NCBI GenBank assembly: GCA_965226825.1
Contig: CBDDED010000003.1
Coordinates: forward strand, 1,798,001-1,862,000
Direction of reading: 5' to 3'
DNA length: 64,000 nucleotides
DNA from: Io17-Chloro-G2 sp965226825
GTDB taxonomy: Bacteria; Chloroflexota; Dehalococcoidia; Lucifugimonadales; UBA3495
In this document: piece by piece, positions 43,912-52,573 of the stretch
Numbering within the stretch: the first letter of the stretch is position 1
Layout of the letters: each line of letters opens with the position of its first letter
Made by a program: the position numbers and the translations under genes
Notes under the pieces: model-generated
The model's database searches: none
Told to the model about the DNA's origin: nothing
Seen by the model: the letters and a program-made list of their open reading frames with translations, nothing else

Positions 43912-46143
43912 TTACCCTCCCCGCTGGCCGTTCCCGCCGCCTTGGAACCGCCGGTCGGGGCCGTCCCGCCGTGGTCCCCGAGGAGCCCCAGGCCTCGCGC
44001 CGCCGGGTCCACCCGGCCTGGGCCGGCCGCGGTCCCCGAAGGAAGGAGCCGGGTTGGGACGGGGGGTTCCCGCGCCTTCGCCAAACAAAGCGCTGCGAGA
44101 AAGGTTCAGCCTTCCCTGGGAATCGATCTCCTGGATCATTACGGTGATTTCCTGCCCAACCTCGACCTCTTCTTCCATTTCACCCATGTCACCGCTGCGC
44201 ACGAGGCCTTCCCGGCCGGGAAGCAGTTCCACGAAGGCTCCGAAGTTCACAACCTTGGAAACCTTGCCGGTGAAGATGTCCCCCACCGCCATCTCCCGGG
44301 TGAGGCTGTCAACCCTGTTCCTTGCTTCTTCCAACATGGCCGAATCGGTGCCGCCGATGGTCACCGAGCCGTCATCCTGAACGTCGATGCTGGTGCCCGT
44401 CTCTTCGCTGATGCCGCGGATAACCCGACCTCCGGGCCCTATCAGGGCGCCGATCTTGGAGACGGCAATCTTGAGGCGAATCATTTTGGGCGCATAGGGG
44501 CTCATTTCAGTGCGCGGCTGGGAAATGGTCTCTTCCATCTTGCCCATGATGTGCAGCCGCCCGACGCGCGCCTGTTCCAGAGCCTCGCTGAGTATAGTCT
44601 CACTCAACCCCAGGAGCTTGATGTCCATCTGGAGGGCGTTGACCCCGTCAACTGTGCCGGCGATTTTGAAGTCCATGTCACCCAGGAAGTCTTCGACTCC
44701 CTGGATGTCGCTCAGAACCGAGTACTGCCCGTCGTCCCCGGTCACCAGTCCCATGGCAATGCCGGCCACGGGTTTCTTGAGCGGCACACCGGCATCCAGC
44801 AGGGCCAGGGTTGTTCCGCAGACGCTGCCCATGGAAGTGCTGCCATTGGAACTGACGACCTCTGACACCACCCGGATGGCGTAGGGGAACTCTTCCTCGG
44901 AGGGCAGCGACGGAAGAATCGCCCGCTCGGCCAGGGCCCCATGTCCGATTTCCCGGCGGCCAGGAGAACCAACCCTCCGGGCTTCCCCCGTGGAGAAGGA
45001 CGGGAAGTTGTAATGGTGCATGAACCGTTTGGTGCCGTCGGGGCCGACCGTGTCAAGGGTTTGCTTCATGCTCATCGACGCCACGGTCGCGATGGAAAGC
45101 ACCTGGGTCTGGCCCCGGGTGAACAGCCCTGAACCGTGGGTGCGGGGCAGCAGCCCAACCTCGCAGGAAATAGGGCGGATTTCATTGAGGCCGCGCCCAT
45201 CGGGGCGGATGCCTTGGTTCAAGATTCGCTGGCGCACCACTCCTTTCAACACTAAGTTGAAAGCGCCGCCTACCTGACTCCCCGAGTATTCTCCGGCCAA
45301 GCGTTCCTTGACCTCGGCTTCCAAGCGGGCCTCGCCTTCCTCTAGGGCAACTTTGTCCAGGTTCTCATCCAGCAAGCTCGCCAACCTGCCGTTCAGCAGG
45401 TCCTTCACCCGCGCATCCAGCTTGGCGGCTTCTTCAGTGTCAACATGGTACTCGACCTTGGGCTTGCCCACCTGTTGGGTCAATTCGTCGATCATTTCGA
45501 TACAAACGACGTTCGCCTCGTGGGCCTTGCGGATACCCTCGAGAATTATTTCCTCCGAGACTTCGTCGGCGCCCGCCTCCACCATCAGGATGGCGTCTCG
45601 GCCGCTGGACACCACCATGTCAAGCTGCCCGTTCTTGGAATCCTCATAGGTTGGGTGGACGATGAACTCGCCGTCTTTGTACGCAATCCGGCAAGCGCCG
45701 ATGGGACCGGCGAATGGAATTTGGGAAATTGACAAGGCGGCGGACGCGCCGATCATGCCCAGGGGACCCGGCGGGATTTCAGGGTCCGCCGAAAGCACCG
45801 TAAGGGTCAATTGCACGTCGTTATGGAGCCCTTTGGGGAACAGGGGCCGGATCGAACGGTCGGTCAGGCGCGCGTTCAGGATTCCTTCCTGACCGGGGCG
45901 GCCCTCACGGCGAAAGAAGCTTCCAGGGATCTTCCCGGCGGCGTAGAGACGCTCTTCGTAGTCTACGGTCAGAGGCAGGAAATCGATGTCCTCCGCACGA
46001 GGTTTGTCCGACATGACAGCGGTTGCCAGGACGATAGAGTCACCGTAGCGGACGGTGACTGCTCCGTGAGCCTGGCCGGCGAGCTTGCCGGTCTCAATGA
46101 TTAGCTTGTCGCGTCCGAGGACGCGTTCAACGGATGTGGGCAT
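43912..46143 (-). CDS. pnp: Polyribonucleotide nucleotidyltransferase (PNPase)
   Basis: A 743-residue phosphorolytic 3'-5' exoribonuclease of RNA decay. Two RNase PH domains (residues about 10-220 and 310-540) are joined by a helical linker; motifs include P-G-S-F-F-R-R-E-G-R-P and F-S-T-G-E-A-R-R-V-G-S-P-G-R-R-E-I-G-H. A KH domain (G-A-L-I-G-P-G-G-R-V-I) and an S1 domain (G-D-I-F-T-G-K-V) follow. The last 60 residues are a Gly/Arg/Pro-rich tail, common in this phylum. It lies downstream of rpsO, the classic rpsO-pnp order. Confidence 0.96.
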   Translation of the reverse strand: MPTSVERVLGRDKLIIETGKLAGQAHGAVTVRYGDSIVLATAVMSDKPRAEDIDFLPLTVDYEERLYAAGKIPGSFFRREGRPGQEGILNARLTDRSIRPLFPKGLHNDVQLTLTVLSADPEIPPGPLGMIGASAALSISQIPFAGPIGACRIAYKDGEFIVHPTYEDSKNGQLDMVVSSGRDAILMVEAGADEVSEEIILEGIRKAHEANVVCIEMIDELTQQVGKPKVEYHVDTEEAAKLDARVKDLLNGRLASLLDENLDKVALEEGEARLEAEVKERLAGEYSGSQVGGAFNLVLKGVVRQRILNQGIRPDGRGLNEIRPISCEVGLLPRTHGSGLFTRGQTQVLSIATVASMSMKQTLDTVGPDGTKRFMHHYNFPSFSTGEARRVGSPGRREIGHGALAERAILPSLPSEEEFPYAIRVVSEVVSSNGSTSMGSVCGTTLALLDAGVPLKKPVAGIAMGLVTGDDGQYSVLSDIQGVEDFLGDMDFKIAGTVDGVNALQMDIKLLGLSETILSEALEQARVGRLHIMGKMEETISQPRTEMSPYAPKMIRLKIAVSKIGALIGPGGRVIRGISEETGTSIDVQDDGSVTIGGTDSAMLEEARNRVDSLTREMAVGDIFTGKVSKVVNFGAFVELLPGREGLVRSGDMGEMEEEVEVGQEITVMIQEIDSQGRLNLSRSALFGEGAGTPRPNPAPSFGDRGRPRPGGPGGARPGAPRGPRRDGPDRRFQGGGNGQRGG

Positions 46144-46210
46144 ATGGTACGTATAGGACCTCTTCTACAGGATTGCAGTCAAAGGATTCGGGGGGAGGCT
46201 AAACGTGAAA

Positions 46211-46237
46211 CAACACCCCACAGAGAGTGGGGTGTTG
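46211..46237 (-). terminator. Hairpin between rpsO and pnp
   Basis: CAACACCCCAC and GTGGGGTGTTG form an 11-bp perfect stem with a 5-base loop, followed by TTTCACG on the minus strand. It is 12 bases beyond the rpsO stop and 68 bases before pnp, so it may partly end the rpsO message or act as a processing and autoregulation hairpin as in other rpsO-pnp operons. Confidence 0.75.
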
Positions 46238-46248
46238 TGGGGGAAGGG

Positions 46249-46515
46249 CTATCGCCGTAGGCCCAGACGAGCGATCAAAGACTGGTATCGCTCAACGTCT
46301 TCATTGGTTAGGTATTTCAATAACCGCCGTCTTTTGGAAACCATGGTAATCAGGCCCCGCCGAGAATGGACGTCCTTTTTGTGGACCCGGAGGTGGTCGG
46401 TGAGTTGCCTGATTCGCTCAGTGATTATGGCTACTTGTAGTTCAGCGGAACCGGTGTCCTTGTCGTTGACCCGGTATTCCTGAGTGATTCGCTCTCTGGT
46501 TTCCACGTCTAGCAT
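46249..46515 (-). CDS. rpsO: 30S ribosomal protein S15
   Basis: An 88-residue S15 that binds 16S rRNA helix 22 early in assembly. D-T-G-S-A-E-L-Q-V-A, L-T-x-H-L-R-V-H-K-K-D-V-H-S-R-R-G-L and the closing K-R-R-R-L-L-K-Y-L match the family throughout. It precedes pnp on the same strand, as in many bacteria. Length and start are standard. Confidence 0.97.
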   Translation of the reverse strand: MLDVETRERITQEYRVNDKDTGSAELQVAIITERIRQLTDHLRVHKKDVHSRRGLITMVSKRRRLLKYLTNEDVERYQSLIARLGLRR

Positions 46516-47439
46516 CGGTTATATAAAGCCTTTATCCTCTCACTAACATCCCAGGCAGTATAGCATAGACCCGGCAATTCCATCAATCGTAACTGTTCAG
46601 AGTCGGGGGGACGCCCTCACCCCAGCCCTCTCCCAGGGGGGAGTACTTCGATTGTCATCAAATCACTCCGTCATCGTTGCCGCGGCGGGAATCCAGCGCT
46701 CCATTTGTTACCTACTCCCGCTCCCGTCATCCTCGCCGCAGCGGGGGTCCAGAGCCCTGACAATGCGCCAACACGGTTAGGGCAACAATGACGCGCGGCC
46801 GGAGCGGAGGCAGGAACTCCATTCTCCAACCGTGTGGCTGACAACAAGGGCTCTGGATCCCCGCTGCGGCGAGGATGACGGGGGACAGGGGCTTTTCCTG
46901 AAAATGGCGCTGTTTGCCCAGGGAAAATCGGGTTTTTGCAGGCTTTTGCACAAATCACGCCATTTTTCATCGATTTTTTGTAGCTAGTGGCACCGTCCCA
47001 GATACGAATTTTAGTAAACAGTGCCATTTGTTGCCATTTAGTTCCCCCGGAGTCCGGGAGATGGCTGCCTGCGCCAACACTCCATGGCCAGGCGGCTGAT
47101 GGTCAGGCATCGCAGCCATCATGGTAGATAGGGGCCGCGCGGGCTGGCAAGGGGCGGATGTCAGCCAGGGCATCGTTCGGGCTGTCAGAACAGTTGAGAG
47201 GAGCAATTGTTCAGGTTTGTTGGGCGTGACGAAAGACGGCCCTCCCCTGAGGTGTTCACCCATCGACGCTGAACAGTTACCAACAATCGTTGACGTTGCC
47301 GAAAAACCCCGACAACTCGGCTACGGCTTCCCTCTGTTGTGCTTTTCTATCTATTTTTGCGCTTCCAATTGCCGAGCCAGCGCCCAAGGACGCCTTCTTG
47401 TTGCTCAGCCGCCAGCGTGATATTCTAATTCCGGTTTGG
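46516..47439. other. Long intergenic region with repeat element D
   Basis: This 924-bp gap lies between rpsO and the tRNA-Arg gene. Element D lies at 46645-46893. The rest has no supported gene: frames of 98-118 residues on the minus strand have no recognised family and cross the repeat. The region before 47440 is the expected site of the tRNA promoter, but no clear boxes were seen. Confidence 0.5.
46645..46893. mobile_element. MITE-like inverted-repeat element, copy D (degenerate)
   Basis: The left end CTTCGATTGTCATCAAATC resembles the ends of A and B. Inside are the familiar GCCGCAGCGGG units in opposite orientation and a core beginning CCAGAGCCCTGACAATGCGCC as in B, but with a different middle. 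The right terminus is not recognisable, so the copy is decayed or truncated. Confidence 0.6.
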
Positions 47440-47514
47440 GCCCCTGTAGCTCAGTGGATAGAGTGCTGGCCTCCGGAGCCAGAGACGAGAGTTCGACCCT
47501 CTCCGGGGGTACCA
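47440..47514 (+). tRNA. tRNA-Arg (anticodon CCG)
   Basis: 75 nt fold into a cloverleaf: acceptor GCCCCTG/CGGGGGT, D-stem GCTC/GAGT, anticodon stem CTGGC/GCCAG with loop CTCCGGA, T-stem GAGAG/CTCTC with loop TTCGACC. The CCA end is encoded. Anticodon CCG reads CGG codons, common in GC-rich genomes. Confidence 0.95.
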
Positions 47515-47604
47515 CTTCCTAAAGAGCCGGCAAATCCTGCCTTCACCTTTTCACAGGCCACCGGCTCAACTCACCTGGCTCAACTCAATTTATTGATACT
47601 CGCA

Positions 47605-47679
47605 CGGGGCGTGGCCCAGCGGTAGGGCGCCTGGTTTGGGACCAGGAGGTCGGCAGTTCAAGTCTGCCCGCCCCGACCA
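47605..47679 (+). tRNA. tRNA-Pro (anticodon TGG)
   Basis: 75 nt: acceptor CGGGGCG/CGCCCCG (C1-G72 as usual for bacterial tRNA-Pro), D-stem GCCC/GGGC, anticodon stem CCTGG/CCAGG with loop TTTGGGA, T-stem GGCAG/CTGCC with loop TTCAAGT, encoded CCA. Anticodon TGG reads CCA/CCG. It lies 90 bases after tRNA-Arg and may be cotranscribed. Confidence 0.95.
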
Positions 47680-47940
47680 ACCAACAACAACCATAACTCC
47701 ACGGGTCGCCACTACGCCTTGAAGCTCGGACGTGGGTTCCAGGCCAGCCGACTTACTATCAGGCTTGTGGCTGAACTCCCTACCGAACTCCCAAGTGAGC
47801 TTTTCCACGGGCCTAGAAACAGGCCCACCCCAGGCATTCTTCCCGTCATCCGAGTATACTGGCAAGGATTTTCCCGCTGGAGCGCCCTCTCGGTGGCGCC
47901 CTGCGGTAGCTTGGCAAAATATTCTACAGAGGTGAATACA

Positions 47941-48486
47941 ATGGCCCGGGTCCCTTATGTAAGCCGCGATGAAATGGATGCCGAAGGGCAGCAGATTTAC
48001 GATACGATCCGCGAGGACCGGAACGCCGCAGAGGTAGGGCTTCAGTTCCGCGCATTATTGAACAGTCCCAAGGCGGCGGGTTTTTTGACCTCCCTGGGCA
48101 CCCAGCTCCGGTTCAACAGCACCATGCCCGACAACCTGAAGGAGTTGGCCATCATCATGCTGGCCCGGGAGTGGAACAGCGACCTGGAATGGACCGGCCA
48201 CTCGGTCATGGCCAAGAACGCAGGGTTGAGCGCGGATTCAATTGAGAAAGTCCGCACATGGCAGGCCACCGAGTTGGTTGGCGACGAAGCGGTCATAGTC
48301 AAGTTCGTCAATGAAATGCTGCACGACAAGAACGTTAGTGATGAAACTTTCGCCGCCGCCGACAACATCCTGGGAGACCGGGGAACCGTTGAGTTGGCGC
48401 TGACGGTGGGGTATTACTGCGCCATCGACCTGGCTCAAATCGCGTTGAGGCCGGAGATGGAACCAGGGAGAGTGTCCACGCTTTAG
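47941..48486 (+). CDS. Carboxymuconolactone decarboxylase-family protein
   Basis: This 181-residue all-helical AhpD/CMD-fold protein has the N-terminal R-V-P-Y-V-S-R-D-E region and E-L-A-I-I-M-L-A-R-E-W with W-T-G-H-S near residue 80. The C-x-x-C pair of the AhpD peroxidase branch is absent, so the role is more likely decarboxylase-like or structural. The ATG follows GAGGTG. It is a single gene downstream of two tRNAs. The substrate is unknown. Confidence 0.82.
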   Translation: MARVPYVSRDEMDAEGQQIYDTIREDRNAAEVGLQFRALLNSPKAAGFLTSLGTQLRFNSTMPDNLKELAIIMLAREWNSDLEWTGHSVMAKNAGLSADSIEKVRTWQATELVGDEAVIVKFVNEMLHDKNVSDETFAAADNILGDRGTVELALTVGYYCAIDLAQIALRPEMEPGRVSTL

Positions 48487-48610
48487 GCCAACATCATCCA
48501 AATCACAATCAAATATTTTTTGTCCGGAGCGGCGTAATTTTGGCGTAATGCCCGGCGTGTTGTAATTGAATCAGCGCAACCGAACCTACTCCAAACTTAC
48601 CCCAGGAGGG

Positions 48611-48793
48611 ATGGCCATAACGGACAAGAAAAGTTTGCTCTCCGCAATTATCGCCGGGGCAGCCGTAGGAACAGCCGCAGGTGTGTTGATCGCGCCAAAA
48701 CCAGGAAAAGTCACCCGGCGTTACATCGGGAGCCGGGCGGGTAAACTGCGCCTGAAAATTCAACCCAGGAAGACCCTGAATAAGACCAGATAG
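48611..48793 (+). CDS. Small YtxH-like glycine-zipper membrane protein
   Basis: A 60-residue protein with one Gly/Ala-rich membrane helix (AIIAGAAVGTAAGVLIAP) followed by a basic tail, like short YtxH/gas-vesicle-type proteins. AGGAGG lies immediately before the ATG, so spacing is short; a TTG at 48566 in frame is an alternative start. No function is known. A strong bidirectional terminator follows. Confidence 0.6.
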   Translation: MAITDKKSLLSAIIAGAAVGTAAGVLIAPKPGKVTRRYIGSRAGKLRLKIQPRKTLNKTR

Positions 48794-48860
48794 ACGGCTT
48801 GTTCCCGGCTGGCCGGGGGCCAGTTGATTGAACGCCCCGGCAGACTTCACCAACAGCGTA

Positions 48861-48890
48861 AAACCCCATCTTGGCGCCAAGATGGGGTTT
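48861..48890. terminator. Perfect palindromic bidirectional terminator
   Basis: A 30-base perfect palindrome (AAACCCCATCTTGGC then its complement) lies between two convergent genes. It ends inside the stop codon of the leftward gene (48889-48891), so that gene uses it directly. Confidence 0.88.
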
Positions 48891-49089
48891 ATTCGTTCCG
48901 GTCCCAAACGGTTACGTTCACGTTGACGGTCCGGGTCAATATGCCTTCCGGGTCTCTGGCGGGCCCATATTCTTCGATAGACCCATTAACGTCCAGTCCT
49001 AAGCTCCTCAGTTCCACCAGAAGACCTTCCAACCTTCGGCGCACTTCGGCCACGTCTTCGTTGAGCATTGAGTGGTCTTCCGGTGGCAT
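48889..49089 (-). CDS. Small hypothetical protein
   Basis: A 66-residue protein from the ATG at 49089, with GGAG six bases upstream; an ATG at 49101 adds four residues. Its first half is a predicted helix (LNEDVAEVRRRLEGLLVEL) and the second a strand-rich stretch (TRTVNVNVTVW). No family is recognised. Its stop overlaps the palindromic terminator. Confidence 0.55.
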   Translation of the reverse strand: MPPEDHSMLNEDVAEVRRRLEGLLVELRSLGLDVNGSIEEYGPARDPEGILTRTVNVNVTVWDRNE

Positions 49090-49329
49090 AGTTCGCTCCA
49101 TCCAGGGAATTTCCGATGGCCCCGGCGTTGTGAACTAAGACGTTCCCGCCAGCAATCGGCCATTCCAATATATAAGATTTGTCACCATGTCACACCGCCC
49201 GAAGAAGTGCCGGCTGCACCCTGCGCACAGTGCTCGGCACCGGCATGGATTCCCGCACCGGATTCCCGCACCGGACGGGCGTGGAGCGCCGGACGGCGAC
49301 GGGTTGGACTGCCGTCCACGGCAACGTAG

Positions 49330-49335
49330 TATAAT
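49330..49335 (+). promoter_or_regulatory. -10-like TATAAT upstream of the LLM gene
   Basis: TATAAT about 90 bases before the GTG at 49424, with TTGGAC at 49304-49309 as a possible -35, spacer 20, longer than ideal. Weak support. Confidence 0.4.
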
Positions 49336-49423
49336 CGATAAACCTTCCAGCAAATTGATACGTCCTGCCACTCAATTGAAACGTCCGACCGCGACGGGCA
49401 AACCGGTTAAAGGAGCAACAAAC

Positions 49424-50596
49424 GTGACTACGCTTCCCGAAAGAATGAAATTCGGCATATTCCTTGGCCCCTTCCACCGGGTCGGGGAGAACCCCACGCT
49501 GGCCATTGACCGGGACTTGGAATTGGTCGAATGGCTTGACCGGTTGGGTTACGACGAAGCCTGGATCGGCGAGCACCACAGCGCAGGTTGGGAAATTATC
49601 GCTTCGCCGGAGTTGTTCATGGCCGTGGCGGCGGACCGGACCCGTCACATAAAGCTGGGCTCGGGGGTAATCAGCCTGCCTTACCACCACCCATTGATGG
49701 TTGCGGACCGCATGGCCCAGTTGGACCACATGACCCACGGTCGGGTGTTGTTCGGAGTGGGACCGGGTGCATTGCCCGGAGACGCCTACATGATGGGAAT
49801 TCCCCATGAGACACAGCGGGAGCGGATGGACGAGTCGCTGGGTATCATCCTGCGCCTTTTCACCGAAGACGAACCGATTACCTACAAAAGCGACTGGTTT
49901 GAACTGAACGAGGGCATGCTGCAACTCCGGCCGTTCCAGAAGCCCTACATGCCCGTGGCCGTGGCCTCGGTCCAGACTCCCGCCGGCGTGGCCCTGGCCG
50001 GTAAACACGGAGCGGCGGTGCTCACCATCACCGTACCGCGGGACCCTTCGCAAGGTCCTTCCGACCTAAAGTCACTCTGGTCGGTTGCCGAAGAATCAGC
50101 CGCGGAGCATGGAAAGACCGTCAACCGGCATGACTGGAGGCTGGTGCTTCCGGTCCATCTGGCGGAGACTCGGAAGGAGGCCTTCGAAGATGCCCGCATC
50201 GGCGCCGGCCGCTACCTGCGGGAATATTCCGAAGGGACCAACGGCCGGAAAGAAATATTCACCGGGCCGCTGGAAAAAGTCATAGATTTCATGGTTGACA
50301 ACGACTCCTGGATCGTGGGGACCCCCGACGATTGTATCCATGCCATTAACCGCCTGGCGGAGCAAAGCGGCGGGTTTGGTGGATTCCTGGTGCAGACGGT
50401 GGATTGGGCCCCGCGGGAAAAGATGCTGCGCAGCTACGAGTTACTGGCCCGCTACGTTATGCCCCAGTTCCAGGGCACAGCGGCTAGTACCGCTGCTTCC
50501 AACCGTTGGGCGGCCGACAGGAAAGACCAGTTGGTGGGCGGACGCATGCGTGCGTTGGACCGGGCGCGACAGGTATACGCCGAACGCGGCGGTTAA
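49424..50596 (+). CDS. LLM class flavin-dependent oxidoreductase
   Basis: A 390-residue luciferase-like monooxygenase with a TIM-barrel pattern: M-K-F-G-I-F-L-G-P-F, E-H-H-S-A-G-W near residue 55, G-S-G-V-I-S-L-P-Y-H-H-P and G-R-V-L-F-G-V-G-P-G, all typical of the family that uses FMN or F420. GTG at 49424 has AAAGGAG eight bases upstream. Such genes are abundant in SAR202-type genomes and probably oxidise recalcitrant organic molecules; the substrate is unknown. Confidence 0.9.
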   Translation: MTTLPERMKFGIFLGPFHRVGENPTLAIDRDLELVEWLDRLGYDEAWIGEHHSAGWEIIASPELFMAVAADRTRHIKLGSGVISLPYHHPLMVADRMAQLDHMTHGRVLFGVGPGALPGDAYMMGIPHETQRERMDESLGIILRLFTEDEPITYKSDWFELNEGMLQLRPFQKPYMPVAVASVQTPAGVALAGKHGAAVLTITVPRDPSQGPSDLKSLWSVAEESAAEHGKTVNRHDWRLVLPVHLAETRKEAFEDARIGAGRYLREYSEGTNGRKEIFTGPLEKVIDFMVDNDSWIVGTPDDCIHAINRLAEQSGGFGGFLVQTVDWAPREKMLRSYELLARYVMPQFQGTAASTAASNRWAADRKDQLVGGRMRALDRARQVYAERGG

Positions 50597-50693
50597 GGGC
50601 TTCCTCGGGGGTTGCCCGGTCCAATCAAGGTTCAATCAAGGCCCAAGGGGAACGCTATCCGGGGAAAAGTAGGGAAGGGAAAGAGGTGCGCTG

Positions 50694-51305
50694 ATGTCTC
50701 AAGGACCCGTTTCCCCGGTAACCTTCGACATTGAATACCCCGAAAGCCTTTCACGGTTGCATTTGCTGCTGAAGAGCTTTCTGGGATGGATCTACGTCGG
50801 CATTCCCCACGGGATAATCCTTACGGCCTTGGGATTTGTGGTTTGGATCGTCTCCATCGCGGCATTCTTCGGGATACTTTTCACCGGCAGATATCCCAGG
50901 GGGTTGTTTAACCTGGTCGTGGGCTACTACCGGTGGGGCGCAAGGGTCAATGCTTATAGCGGCTTCATGGTGGACAATTATCCGCCATTCTCCTTGGATG
51001 AGGACGATTCGAACCCGGTCGCTCTGCGGATAGAGTACCCGGAGCGTCTTTCCCGTAAATGGGCTTTGCTGAAGCTCTTCCTGGGGTGGATTTACGTACT
51101 GATTCCCCACGGAATCGCCCTGTTCCTCTATTTTATTGCGGCGATGTTCGTTCTATTCCTCAGTTGGTGGGCGATTCTGTTCACCGGTAGATTTCCCAGG
51201 GGATTCTTCAACTTCCTGGTGGGCATGCGCCGGTGGGAATTGAGGGTGAATATCTACCTCTCGTTCCTGCGGGATGAGTACCCACCGTTCAACGGCCGGC
51301 CGTAG
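50694..51305 (+). CDS. DUF4389-domain membrane protein with two repeats
   Basis: This 203-residue protein is an internal duplication: each half begins (D/R)IEYPE(S/R)LSR, has two membrane helices around F-L-G-W-I-Y-V...I-P-H-G, and ends I-L-F-T-G-R-(Y/F)-P-R-G then a Y-P-P-F motif. This is the DUF4389 layout. The function is unknown. The ATG follows AAAGAGGTG. It lies about 100 bases after the LLM gene and may share its transcript. Confidence 0.85.
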   Translation: MSQGPVSPVTFDIEYPESLSRLHLLLKSFLGWIYVGIPHGIILTALGFVVWIVSIAAFFGILFTGRYPRGLFNLVVGYYRWGARVNAYSGFMVDNYPPFSLDEDDSNPVALRIEYPERLSRKWALLKLFLGWIYVLIPHGIALFLYFIAAMFVLFLSWWAILFTGRFPRGFFNFLVGMRRWELRVNIYLSFLRDEYPPFNGRP

Positions 51306-51436
51306 GAACGCATCTCCAGGGAAGGGTTTCCTCGATCGAAGGAGAAGTTAAGCCGGTGGCCGGGCTACTCCCAGCGTCACTCCTGCTTTCGACCAGGCGG
51401 CGGCGAGGGATCCGACCCGGACCAGATGTGGTTGCC

Positions 51437-51480
51437 AGCCCGCCGGCCCCAACCACGTCTCATGGTTGCGCCGGCGGGCT
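51437..51480. terminator. Extended hairpin, possible terminator
   Basis: AGCCCGCCGGC (51437-51447) pairs with GCCGGCGGGCT (51470-51480); an inner AACCA/TGGTT pair extends the stem. No T-run follows on either strand, so termination efficiency is unclear. It lies between the DUF4389 gene and the convergent VOC gene. Confidence 0.5.
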
Positions 51481-51534
51481 GAAATCGGAAGGGTAGATCT
51501 TTTCCCAAGACCGACGGTCCTAGGCTTAGCTGTA

Positions 51535-52317
51535 CTAGGCTTGACGGTCTTTAAAGATACTGAAGGCCGCGCCCTGGGGGTCTGTCAGGGTGGCGAAACG
51601 TCCAACTTCCGGTATATCCATTCCGGGCACCAGAACGTTGGCTCCCAATGACTGGGCTTTGGCAACAGTCGCATCCACGTCGTCGACGGCGAAGTAGACC
51701 ATCCAGTTGGGCGGCACCGGGCCCATGTCGGGAGTAATCTGCATCACCCCGGCCACCTCGGTGTCTCCAACCTTTAGCAGCTTGTAGTCCGTCTCGCCCA
51801 TGGTCCCGGCCTGCTCCAGGCCCAAGAGATCGCTGTAAAACGCGATGCCGGCGTCGGGATCGGAGGTCATTAACTCGTTCCAGGTGATGGCGCCAGGATC
51901 GTGCTTGACCCGGGCCCCGATGTGCTGCTTCGGCTGCCAAACCGCAAAAGCCGCTCCCTGAGGGTCTTGAAGCATTACCATACGGCCGGCTTCGAAAACG
52001 TCCACCGGCCCAAACAGGACCGTGCCCCCGATTTGACCGGCCTTTTCAGCAACGGCGTCCACGTTGTCCGCAGTAAAGTAGGTCTTCCAGTGGGGAGGAA
52101 GCCCCATGCTTTGTTCTTCCTCGCTTTGTAGATAGATGGCGGCGGTTTCAAGTCCGTTCAGCTTCTGCATGTGGTAGATCCAGGTTTCAGTGATGGGCTG
52201 CGGGTCGTCTTCCCAGCCGAAAAGGGCGTGATAAAAAGCGACGGCTGCGATCTCGTCGGTGGTATCGAGTTCCACCCATGAGGGAGTCCCCTGGGGATGT
52301 GCGGTAACTTCGGGCAT
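51535..52317 (-). CDS. Two-domain VOC family protein
   Basis: A 260-residue protein made of two VOC modules (about residues 1-125 and 130-260). Each carries an opening helix-strand (W-V-E-L-D-T-T-D, W-N-E-L-M-T-S-D), F-Y-(H/S)-(A/D)-L-(F/L)-G and a closing D-P-Q-G-A-A-F. The fusion resembles CFP-30-like bidomain proteins. The ATG at 52317 is preceded by AAGG and GGAGG; the frame is open to 52356 without a better site. The function is unknown. Confidence 0.85.
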   Translation of the reverse strand: MPEVTAHPQGTPSWVELDTTDEIAAVAFYHALFGWEDDPQPITETWIYHMQKLNGLETAAIYLQSEEEQSMGLPPHWKTYFTADNVDAVAEKAGQIGGTVLFGPVDVFEAGRMVMLQDPQGAAFAVWQPKQHIGARVKHDPGAITWNELMTSDPDAGIAFYSDLLGLEQAGTMGETDYKLLKVGDTEVAGVMQITPDMGPVPPNWMVYFAVDDVDATVAKAQSLGANVLVPGMDIPEVGRFATLTDPQGAAFSIFKDRQA

Positions 52318-52573
52318 GGCGACCTTAGTCCTCCTCAACGCCGCGGTTGCGGCCAATCAAAATATGTGTGGCTGGTCGGGCAGATTCCGGGGGAGCGTAT
52401 TCGAATCGGGAGCTGCCGGAATCATGCCGCGTCAAACCGGGCGCAGTTTATATCTTTGGCAGATAGCGCACAACCGGCATGTGTCGCCGGGTTAGACTGC
52501 GCGCCCGGGGACGGCGGGTTTACCGCCTACCGCTTGGAACCGTCCCGACCCCGGAGAACGGCAGACGGTAAGC

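Noticed and set aside
46967..47263. Minus-strand frame of 98 codons upstream of tRNA-Arg
   Set aside because: No binding site or recognised domain; probably chance in a GC-rich gap.
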